Source: an uncultured Parasphingopyxis sp. (lineage in GTDB: Bacteria; Pseudomonadota; Alphaproteobacteria; Sphingomonadales; Sphingomonadaceae). Taken from it: a stretch of DNA of 11,926 nt. Location: the NCBI GenBank assembly GCA_905479515.1, contig CAJQMX010000186.1:1-11926 (forward strand), in the 5' to 3' direction. Both the position numbers and the translations under genes were made by a program. The notes under the pieces are model-generated. The model did no database searches and was not told where the DNA came from. It was given only the letters and a program-made list of their open reading frames with translations. Below are positions 1-4,548 of the stretch, one piece after another. Numbering within the stretch: the first letter of the stretch is position 1; each line of letters opens with the position of its first letter.

Positions 1-208
1 CGTTCGCCAGCAAATCAGCAGCGAGTTTCCGCGCCATGTGCGGCGCCATAGCCACCTGAAATCCGTCAGGCGTGTTCAAGGGAAGATCAGGGTTATCACT
101 GAAAAACAGTGTTCTCAGCAATACAAACCCAGGTGCAGTGGCCGATTCATAGCCGTGAAAATTATGCACTTTGAGATTGCCGTCCTCGTCCGTGTCCCAA
201 TCTTCCAT
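1..208 (-). CDS. Unrecognised small protein, N-terminal part (runs off the window edge)
   Basis: The frame opens with ATG at 208-206 and stays open for 69 codons to the window edge, so the C-terminus is missing. A good Shine-Dalgarno sequence, AGGAGA (complement of 214-219), lies 5 nt before the ATG and supports both start and strand. The N-terminus is acidic (begins MEDWDTDEDG). It is followed by a mixed hydrophobic stretch and an APHMARKLAADLLAN segment that looks helical. There is no signal peptide or membrane segment, so it is probably cytoplasmic. I do not recognise the family. The general shape recalls small single-domain proteins such as BssS, but that is only an impression. It lies 94 nt downstream of rpmE on the same strand and could be co-transcribed with it or have its own promoter. 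No convincing promoter is visible. Confidence 0.7.
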   Translation of the reverse strand, partial: MEDWDTDEDGNLKVHNFHGYESATAPGFVLLRTLFFSDNPDLPLNTPDGFQVAMAPHMARKLAADLLAN

Positions 209-273
209 GAATATCTCCTATGAATGGCGAGCGCCGATAGCCCCCTTTTCACAACTGGAAAAGAAGGATGCAA

Positions 274-287
274 TCGAACAGGTTCGA
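274..287. repeat. 14-bp dyad (TCGAACAGGTTCGA) between rpmE and the small gene
   Basis: Two perfect 6-base arms, TCGAAC and GTTCGA, are separated by AG. The 2-nt spacer is too short for an RNA hairpin loop, so if it matters it would act as a protein-binding dyad on DNA. It lies 66 nt upstream of the small gene's start. It may be chance. Confidence 0.3.
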
Positions 288-304
288 AAAAGCGAAAAAC
301 GCTT
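287..304 (-). terminator. Possible weak terminator of rpmE
   Basis: Read on the minus strand, AAGCG-TTTTT-CGCTT forms a 5-bp stem with a 5-nt loop, and three further T residues follow it. The 5' arm overlaps the rpmE stop codon (305-303). The stem is short and AT-containing, so termination would be leaky, allowing read-through into the small downstream gene. Confidence 0.35.
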
Positions 305-533
305 AGTCTTTTTTGAGTGTGAGTCCGCCGAAACGCTTGTTGAAGCGATCGATCCGTCCGCCGGTGTCGATAAGGTTGCGCGTGCCGCCGGTCCAGGCCG
401 GGTGCGATGTCGGATCCACATCAAGGCTGAGCGTGTCACCCTCTTTGCCATAGGTTGACCGTGTCTGGAATTCGGTTCCATCGGTCATCTTGACGGTGAT
501 CATGTGGTAGTCGGGATGAATATCAGTTTTCAT
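303..533 (-). CDS. rpmE: Large-subunit ribosomal protein bL31, cysteine-free type
   Basis: This 76-residue protein has the L31 hallmarks: the [10 protein letters not shown] start, a [10 protein letters not shown] segment, SHPAWTGG and the C-terminal [12 protein letters not shown]31 sits at the subunit interface near the central protuberance of the ribosome. The E. coli zinc-binding protein has four cysteines. Here all are replaced (for example VKMTDG where E. coli has a CxCG), so this is the zinc-independent C-minus form, with the short KEGDTL insertion I associate with alphaproteobacterial L31. ATG at 533-531 was chosen because it is the family's normal N-terminus. A longer frame reaching 698 exists, but its extra residues do not resemble L31. 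The ribosome binding site is weak (GAGA, 3 nt before the ATG). A good promoter lies about 60 bp upstream. Confidence 0.97.
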   Translation of the reverse strand: MKTDIHPDYHMITVKMTDGTEFQTRSTYGKEGDTLSLDVDPTSHPAWTGGTRNLIDTGGRIDRFNKRFGGLTLKKD

Positions 534-554
534 TATCTCGGGCTTTCCATGGGA

Positions 555-569
555 CTGGTTACCGACCAG
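555..569 (-). other. Hairpin in the rpmE 5' leader
   Basis: CTGGT and ACCAG form a perfect 5-bp stem with a 5-nt loop in the predicted rpmE leader, between the predicted transcription start (about 583) and the ATG. Ribosomal-protein leaders often carry structures for autoregulation. A stem this short proves nothing on its own. Confidence 0.25.
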
Positions 570-589
570 CCGTTGCAAGCGAAGGCGCG

Positions 590-618
590 CGTTTAGCCAC
601 TGCGCTGCCGCTTGACAA
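590..618 (-). promoter_or_regulatory. Predicted sigma70-type promoter of rpmE
   Basis: On the minus strand TTGTCA (618-613) is followed by a 17-bp spacer and TAAACG (595-590). The -35 matches the consensus at 5 of 6 positions and the spacer is ideal; the -10 is moderate. Transcription would start near 583, leaving a leader of about 50 nt. The -35 box overlaps the -35 box proposed for the opposite-strand B12 operon. Confidence 0.55.
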
Positions 619-641
619 GACCTTGTAGCGGCGCGTAGCGG
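612..641 (+). promoter_or_regulatory. Candidate promoter of the btuFCD operon
   Basis: TTGACA (612-617) is a perfect -35 hexamer. With an 18-bp spacer the -10 would be TAGCGG (636-641), a poor match. Transcription would then start near 648, just before the first base of the riboswitch P1 stem (651). That placement is the best support for this promoter. The weak -10 suggests low basal activity or help from an activator. Confidence 0.4.
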
Positions 642-643
642 CG
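626..643. repeat. Tandem 8-bp direct repeat (TAGCGGCG) with 10-bp period
   Basis: TAGCGGCG occurs at 626-633 and again at 636-643, offset by one helical turn and lying over the spacer and -10 of the candidate btu promoter. It could be a binding site for a dimeric regulator or simply GC-rich chance. Confidence 0.35.
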
Positions 644-650
644 AGCTTGA

Positions 651-813
651 ACAAAGGTGCTGCTCCTTCGGGAGCGGTGAAAAGGGAAGTCGGTGCAAAT
701 CCGGCGCTGTACCCGCAACTGTAAGCGGCTAGCCTTCCCCTTCGGCCACTGAACCCAGGTTCGGGAAGGCGGGGATGGGCGCAAGAGCTGCAAGTCAGGA
801 GACCTGCCTTTGT
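651..813 (+). promoter_or_regulatory. Cobalamin riboswitch aptamer
   Basis: The B12 box AGTCAGGAGACCTGCC at 793-808 is essentially consensus. Upstream are the other conserved blocks in order: GGTGAAAAGGGAAG (676-689), GGTGCAAATCC (692-702), and the GCTGTACCCGCAACTGTAAGCGG region (705-727). A hairpin 732-739 / 763-770 (GCCTTCCC with GGGAAGGC, 8 bp) corresponds to the usual variable arm. The ends close in a 7-bp P1 helix, ACAAAGG (651-657) with CCTTTGT (807-813). Aptamers of this family bind adenosyl- or methylcobalamin and normally turn expression down. Its position directly upstream of a btuF-like gene fits control of B12 uptake. Which cobalamin form is preferred cannot be told by eye. Confidence 0.97.
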
Positions 814-818
814 GTCGT

Positions 819-894
819 CCGTGCCCGGCCGGGATCAGCCGCAAGCACGGGAAGCATTTCGCTTCCTTCGTGACGATAGTTGTCGTGGAGGAAG
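819..894 (+). promoter_or_regulatory. Riboswitch expression platform with SD-sequestering hairpin
   Basis: Three overlapping hairpins can be drawn. (A) CCGTGC (819-824) pairs with GCACGG (845-850), extended inside by CGGC/GCCG (826-829/838-841), leaving an 8-nt loop 830-837. Its GGAT (832-835) is complementary to ATCC (699-702) of the aptamer, consistent with the known L5-L13 kissing contact. (B) CACG-GGAAGC (846-855) pairs with GCTTCC-CGTG (861-866 and 869-872, TT bulged). (C) 862-876 pairs with 880-894 in 15 uninterrupted pairs, including G-U pairs, and buries the Shine-Dalgarno GGAGG (887-891). A excludes B, and B excludes C. This gives a simple off-switch: with B12, A and C form; without it, B frees the ribosome binding site. 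The pairings are seen directly; the regulatory reading is inferred. There is no U-run after any hairpin, so translational control is favoured. Confidence 0.7.
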
Positions 895-897
895 GGT

Positions 898-1743
898 GTG
901 TCTGGTGCCAGGTTGTTGAAGTTCATCATGCAATCGCTGAGAAGGGTGTCACGGTGCGTTATAGGCATCGTGTTGACCTTAGGGGCTGGGTTCGCCGCCC
1001 CTTTGTCTGCTGCCATGCCCGAACGCGTCGTTTCGCTGAACATGTGCACGGATGAGTTGCTCCTTCTGCTGGCGGAGCCAGACCAAATCACTTCGGTCAC
1101 GCATCTCGCTCAGGATCGACACGAATTCGCTTTTTGGAGAACGGCACGGCGGTACCGGGCGAATGATGGCAGCATCGCTTCGGTCGCCGGTATGCGGCCC
1201 GACCTTATACTCACAATGGGCGGATTGGCGCGTGACCGGGCACGGCTCGCAGAGCGAATTGGCGCGGAAATATTGATCCTTGCCTATCCACAAACCCTGC
1301 AAGATGTTGAGATGACAATCATGCAAGTCGCGACGGTGCTGGGTCGGGAAGACCGCGCCCGCCGCTTTATCGCCTCGATGCGCCGTCTTGAGACCACCCG
1401 CCCGGCGAGACAAACCGAAGCTGTGTTTCTGAGCGATGGGGGCCTGAGCGTCGCTTCCGGCAGTCTTGATGCTCAATGGCTGGCGCTGGCGGGCATTGCG
1501 ATTCCCGATAATCAGGGAGGTCGCGTAACCGCAGAGCAAATGTTGATCGATCCGCCAGCCACCGTCGTGCGTAGCGATTATCGCGAAGAGCAGGCATCGC
1601 GTGGGCAATTCTGGGCGGGCTTTCGCTTTCTGGAGCGAGCTCCGCAAACCCGGATCGTCTCTACCGATGGTCGTCGGTGGACCTGTTCGGGATTGTCTTT
1701 ATTGCCGGAAATCATGCGCTTAAGGGCGGCGCTCGCGCAATGA
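898..1743 (+). CDS. btuF: Periplasmic cobalamin-type substrate-binding protein of an ABC importer
   Basis: This 281-residue protein resembles the BtuF/FhuD/FepB group of helical-backbone binding proteins, which deliver corrinoids or iron chelates to BtuC-type permeases. Visible landmarks are the strand-turn PERVVSLNMCTDELLLLL (about 41-58), GMRPDLILTMGG (98-109) and LGREDRAR (148-155). The N-terminus has a basic segment, a hydrophobic core (about 21-38) and an AxA-like site near PLSAA, so it is probably exported and cleaved by signal peptidase I. Cys20 is not in a lipobox. I chose GTG at 898 because GGAGG (887-891) sits 6 nt before it and is the site buried by the riboswitch hairpin. ATG at 928 (271 residues) is an alternative with a weaker ribosome binding site. 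The riboswitch makes cobalamin the likely ligand rather than iron chelates. The gene overlaps btuC by ATGA. Confidence 0.88.
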   Translation: MSGARLLKFIMQSLRRVSRCVIGIVLTLGAGFAAPLSAAMPERVVSLNMCTDELLLLLAEPDQITSVTHLAQDRHEFAFWRTARRYRANDGSIASVAGMRPDLILTMGGLARDRARLAERIGAEILILAYPQTLQDVEMTIMQVATVLGREDRARRFIASMRRLETTRPARQTEAVFLSDGGLSVASGSLDAQWLALAGIAIPDNQGGRVTAEQMLIDPPATVVRSDYREEQASRGQFWAGFRFLERAPQTRIVSTDGRRWTCSGLSLLPEIMRLRAALAQ

Positions 1744-2708
1744 GTAGATCGCTTTATACGTGCTTCGGACTTCTCGTGCTGCTCTTGGCTGCGGCATCCA
1801 TCATTGTCCCGCTGCAGGGACTGCCTGCCCTGATTGCAAGCGATCCGGATCTGGCTTGGACCGTTATCAGCGAGCTGCGTCTACCCCGTGCGCTTCTGGC
1901 GCTTGTTTATGGCGCGATCCTTGGAGCAAGCGGTGCGGCGATTCAGGCGCTTTTCGCCAATCCGCTCGCATCGCCTGACATTACCGGAGCGACCGGGGGA
2001 GCAGCGCTTGGGGCCGTCGTGATGGCCTATCTGATCGGCTTTGCAAGCCCGTTTGGGGTTGCGATTGGCGGCGTTGCTGGGGCGGGCATTGCTTTAGGCT
2101 TGTTGTTGATGCTCGCAGGACCGCGCGCGGAAACGGCCACGCTCTTGCTCGCCGGCATCGCAATAAGCGCAATTACCGGTGCAGGTACGGCGCTCGCCCT
2201 TGCCCTCGCCCCTTCCCCTTTCGCTTTTTACGATGCCTATGATTGGCTGATGGGATCATTGGTTGATCGAAGCCTTGCGCAGCTAGCATTTGCGGCGGTC
2301 CCCGCGTTTGTGGCGATGATCTATCTTGTTAAATGTTCGCCGGCTCTCGATCGCCTGGCCCTTGGCGAGGATGTCGCTGAGGCAATGGGGTATAATATTG
2401 GTGCAATGCGCCGAAATATCATCGCGGCCACTGCGATTGGTGTTGGCGCAGCAGTGTCCGTGTGCGGCGCCGTAGGCTTTATAGGACTTGTCGGGCCGGT
2501 GCTCGCCCGCAAGCTGACCGGAGGCCATCCGGGACGCGCTATTCTGCCTGCTGCACTTATCGGGGCGATCCTCTTGCTCTCTGCCGATATAGCCGTTCGT
2601 TTTGCCCCTCCGGACCGGTCGCTGCCCATTGGTGTGTTGACGGCGATCCTCGGGGCACCCTTCTTTCTTTCATTGGTCGCGCGAATGCGATGGAGCGCAC
2701 GCCCATGA
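1740..2708 (+). CDS. btuC: Cobalamin-type ABC importer permease (FecCD/BtuC family)
   Basis: The 322-residue, very hydrophobic protein has the expected length for BtuC, which forms a homodimeric channel of about ten helices per subunit in the inner membrane. Family motifs are NPLASPDITGATGGAALGA (74-92), the ABC-contacting stretch around LGEDVAEAMGYN (208-219), GAVGFIGLVGPVLAR (244-258, followed by KLTGGHPG) and LLLSADIAVR (278-287). The start at 1740 shares ATGA with the btuF stop, showing translational coupling, and removes the 21 extra codons of a longer open frame that begins inside btuF. The 3' end overlaps btuD in the same way. Iron-siderophore permeases of the FecCD family look alike; the upstream cobalamin riboswitch is the reason for calling BtuC. 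Confidence 0.9.
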   Translation: MSRSLYTCFGLLVLLLAAASIIVPLQGLPALIASDPDLAWTVISELRLPRALLALVYGAILGASGAAIQALFANPLASPDITGATGGAALGAVVMAYLIGFASPFGVAIGGVAGAGIALGLLLMLAGPRAETATLLLAGIAISAITGAGTALALALAPSPFAFYDAYDWLMGSLVDRSLAQLAFAAVPAFVAMIYLVKCSPALDRLALGEDVAEAMGYNIGAMRRNIIAATAIGVGAAVSVCGAVGFIGLVGPVLARKLTGGHPGRAILPAALIGAILLLSADIAVRFAPPDRSLPIGVLTAILGAPFFLSLVARMRWSARP

Positions 2709-3412
2709 CTGTTCGTTTAACCGCTCAGGCCGTCGGGAAAACAGACAGGCTAACGCCCTGTGATCTCTCCTTTGACGCGGGCAGCGTGACAATGCTCGTA
2801 GGCCCAAATGGCGCAGGCAAGACCAGTTTGCTGCACGCGCTTGCCGGGCTTCCCGGAAGCAGCGGTCAGGTTGTTGCAGATGGAGATGACATAAGAACGC
2901 TATCGCCGGTTCAGCGCATGCGACATCTGGCCTATCTGGGAGCATCCCGTGATGTCCGATGGCCTTTGTCCGCGCGCGATTTTATCGCATTGGGACTGCC
3001 CGAACATTCGCACATCGCGCTTATTGATGAGGTTTTGAACTCATTGGATGCCGAAGCTTTGGCCGACCGGCGTCTCGATCACCTCTCGACCGGCGAACGA
3101 TCACGGGTGATGATTGCCCGGGCTTTGGTAGCGCAATCCGGCGCGCTGTTGCTCGACGAACCCATCGCCAATCTCGATCCGAAATGGCAACTCGCCATAC
3201 TGGCCCGACTCCGCACCGAGGCCGGCAATGGTACGGCGGTCATTCTTTCGATCCACGATCTCGACCTGGCCCGGCACCATGGCGACCGGGTCATCGTGAT
3301 CGACAAGGGACAAGTGGTTGCGGATGGCAGGCCATCGGAAACATTGTCTGAGACGATGATTGCGCGCATATTTGGCGTAACCCGCCACGGTGATCGCTGG
3401 GTCCGGGTTTAG
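2705..3412 (+). CDS. btuD: Cobalamin-type ABC importer ATPase with altered Q-loop
   Basis: This 235-residue ABC ATPase would drive import through BtuC. It has Walker A GPNGAGKTS (33-41), signature LSTGE (127-131), Walker B ALLLDEP (147-153), D-loop NLD (156-158) and the switch histidine in SIHD (H184). The Q-loop is unusual: where relatives read AYLPQ, this protein reads AYLGA (77-80), so the glutamine is replaced by alanine, though the following RWPLSARD (85-92) is family-like. The ATG at 2705 overlaps the btuC stop by ATGA and has GGAG (2693-2696) 8 nt upstream. An in-frame ATG at 2690 is less likely. It ends 9 bp from the convergent fabZ stop, with no hairpin terminator visible, so transcripts from both sides may run into each other. 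Confidence 0.9.
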   Translation: MTVRLTAQAVGKTDRLTPCDLSFDAGSVTMLVGPNGAGKTSLLHALAGLPGSSGQVVADGDDIRTLSPVQRMRHLAYLGASRDVRWPLSARDFIALGLPEHSHIALIDEVLNSLDAEALADRRLDHLSTGERSRVMIARALVAQSGALLLDEPIANLDPKWQLAILARLRTEAGNGTAVILSIHDLDLARHHGDRVIVIDKGQVVADGRPSETLSETMIARIFGVTRHGDRWVRV

Positions 3413-3421
3413 CGCGGAAAC

Positions 3422-3904
3422 TCAGTCTTCAGGCGGATCCGCGATCATTGCAGTGAATTCGACTTGTGCGACCATCTTGTCATCAACAAAGGCTTTGCCG
3501 CTGAACTTGCAGACCGGGAAACGCTTTTTCGCATAGTCCACTTTGAGAGTCAGCAGGCAGCCGGGTTCAACGGGTGCCCGAAACTTGGCCCCGTCAATCG
3601 CCATAAAGTAAACGAGCTTGCCGCTCTCCAGCAGATTGAGTTCTTCAACCGCCATGATCGCAGCGGCCTGAGCAAGCGCTTCAATGATCAGCACGCCGGG
3701 CATGATCGGACGTCCGGGGAAATGCCCCTGAAAATACTCTTCGTTCATCGAAACAGCTTTGATGGCTGTAATCGATTCGCCCGGAACGATGGACTCGACC
3801 CGGTCTACGAGCAGAAATGGGTAGCGGTGCGGAATGGCCGCCATCACCCGCTTGATATCAAGCGGTCCGATAGCGGCCTTATCCTGCAATTCTTGTTCGC
3901 TCAC
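3422..3904 (-). CDS. fabZ: 3-hydroxyacyl-[acyl-carrier-protein] dehydratase FabZ
   Basis: FabZ dehydrates 3-hydroxyacyl-ACP to trans-2-enoyl-ACP in type II fatty-acid elongation in the cytosol. The 160-residue protein is of normal length with a hot-dog fold signature: [13 protein letters not shown] (24-36), then [20 protein letters not shown] (60-79), which holds the catalytic His61 and Glu75. The start is GTG at 3904; its first four bases, GTGA, overlap the stop codon of skp, so it is probably translated by coupling. In most proteobacteria lpxD lies just before fabZ and lpxA after it. Neither is here, and the next genes downstream are the convergent btu genes. No terminator is visible after the stop. 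Confidence 0.96.
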   Translation of the reverse strand: MSEQELQDKAAIGPLDIKRVMAAIPHRYPFLLVDRVESIVPGESITAIKAVSMNEEYFQGHFPGRPIMPGVLIIEALAQAAAIMAVEELNLLESGKLVYFMAIDGAKFRAPVEPGCLLTLKVDYAKKRFPVCKFSGKAFVDDKMVAQVEFTAMIADPPED

Positions 3905-4548
3905 CGGCCTTCAGGCTGGCTTGTAGCTGGGGTAGCCGCAGCCTGAGCAGCACGAAGCGTGTCGCCCGGGTTCCAGCCAGCTGGCGGGATAGCCTGAACG
4001 CTCGGTACGCGGGTGTTGAGCTGTGCGGTCACGGCAGACGTAATGTTGGCGGCTGAGTTGGCGGCCATCGATGCAATGGCTTCCGGTTCAAGCACCAGAT
4101 CAACATTTGTCGCGGTCATTGCGGCTGTCAGCGCTGCGTTGAAATGGACGCCAATCTGTTCACGAACATATTGTGTGGCCAGAATGATAGGACGACGGAT
4201 CGTTGCCAGTTCCTCTTGCGCAGCCTGTTGGCGGGTCGTGAATGCCTGAATGGCAGGACCAGCGCTTTCCTGCGTTGCACCGGGGGCCGCCTGTGCCGCC
4301 TGTGCCGCCTGCTGCAGTGGCAGCAATTCCGCTTCAAGTGCGGTTGCACGGGCCTGCCCCTGCGCGATTTGTGCGGCATAGGTGGACTGAACCTGTGCGG
4401 CTGCGGCCTGATAGGCTGTTGTGCCCTGAATAGCACCGTCTACGCTGACCACACCAACGCCGCGCGCCTGCGCATGAACCGGAGTTGCAGCAACCATCGG
4501 AAGGGCGAGTAGAAGTCCCGCGAAGAAAGTTTTGGTTTTTGAAAACAT
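3901..4548 (-). CDS. skp: Periplasmic OmpH/Skp-family chaperone
   Basis: Skp holds unfolded outer-membrane proteins in the periplasm on their way to the BAM complex. The 215-residue product starts with a clear signal peptide ([23 protein letters not shown], cleavage after about residue 26). It continues with [19 protein letters not shown], which matches the conserved core strand and first helix of Skp. The middle is alanine- and glutamine-rich helix ([10 protein letters not shown]), probably coiled coil, and [10 protein letters not shown] matches the returning core strand. It is longer than the E. coli protein (161) and carries a proline/alanine-rich C-terminal tail from about 190. It has few lysines, unlike basic E. 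coli Skp. The ATG shares one base with the bamA stop (TGATG). The family assignment is good, the exact function less certain. Confidence 0.88.
   Translation of the reverse strand: MFSKTKTFFAGLLLALPMVAATPVHAQARGVGVVSVDGAIQGTTAYQAAAAQVQSTYAAQIAQGQARATALEAELLPLQQAAQAAQAAPGATQESAGPAIQAFTTRQQAAQEELATIRRPIILATQYVREQIGVHFNAALTAAMTATNVDLVLEPEAIASMAANSAANITSAVTAQLNTRVPSVQAIPPAGWNPGDTLRAAQAAATPATSQPEGR

Noticed and set aside
303..698. A longer 131-residue reading of the L31 gene starting at 698
   Set aside because: The extra 55 residues have no L31 similarity, run across the rpmE promoter and the antisense of the riboswitch, and the normal L31 N-terminus begins exactly at the ATG at 533.
850..872. Intrinsic terminator in the riboswitch platform
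   Set aside because: The GGAAGC-ATTTC-GCTTCC hairpin is strong but is followed by TTCGTGACG, not a U-run, so an antisequestor role fits better.
880..927. Start of btuF at TTG 880
   Set aside because: It lies inside the hairpin loop region, upstream of the ribosome binding site; GTG 898 has a well-spaced GGAGG and ATG 928 is the only other reasonable choice.
979..1647. 222-residue open frame on the minus strand
   Set aside because: It is fully antisense to btuF, has no recognisable domain and is rich in residues typical of shadow frames.
3464..3946. 160-residue plus-strand frame after btuD
   Set aside because: It is antisense to fabZ, which has complete catalytic motifs; the plus-strand product resembles nothing.
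4287..4320. Short GCCGCCTGT repeats as a possible minisatellite
   Set aside because: They simply encode the QAAQAAQAA helix of Skp in frame; there are only about three copies and no sign of mobility.
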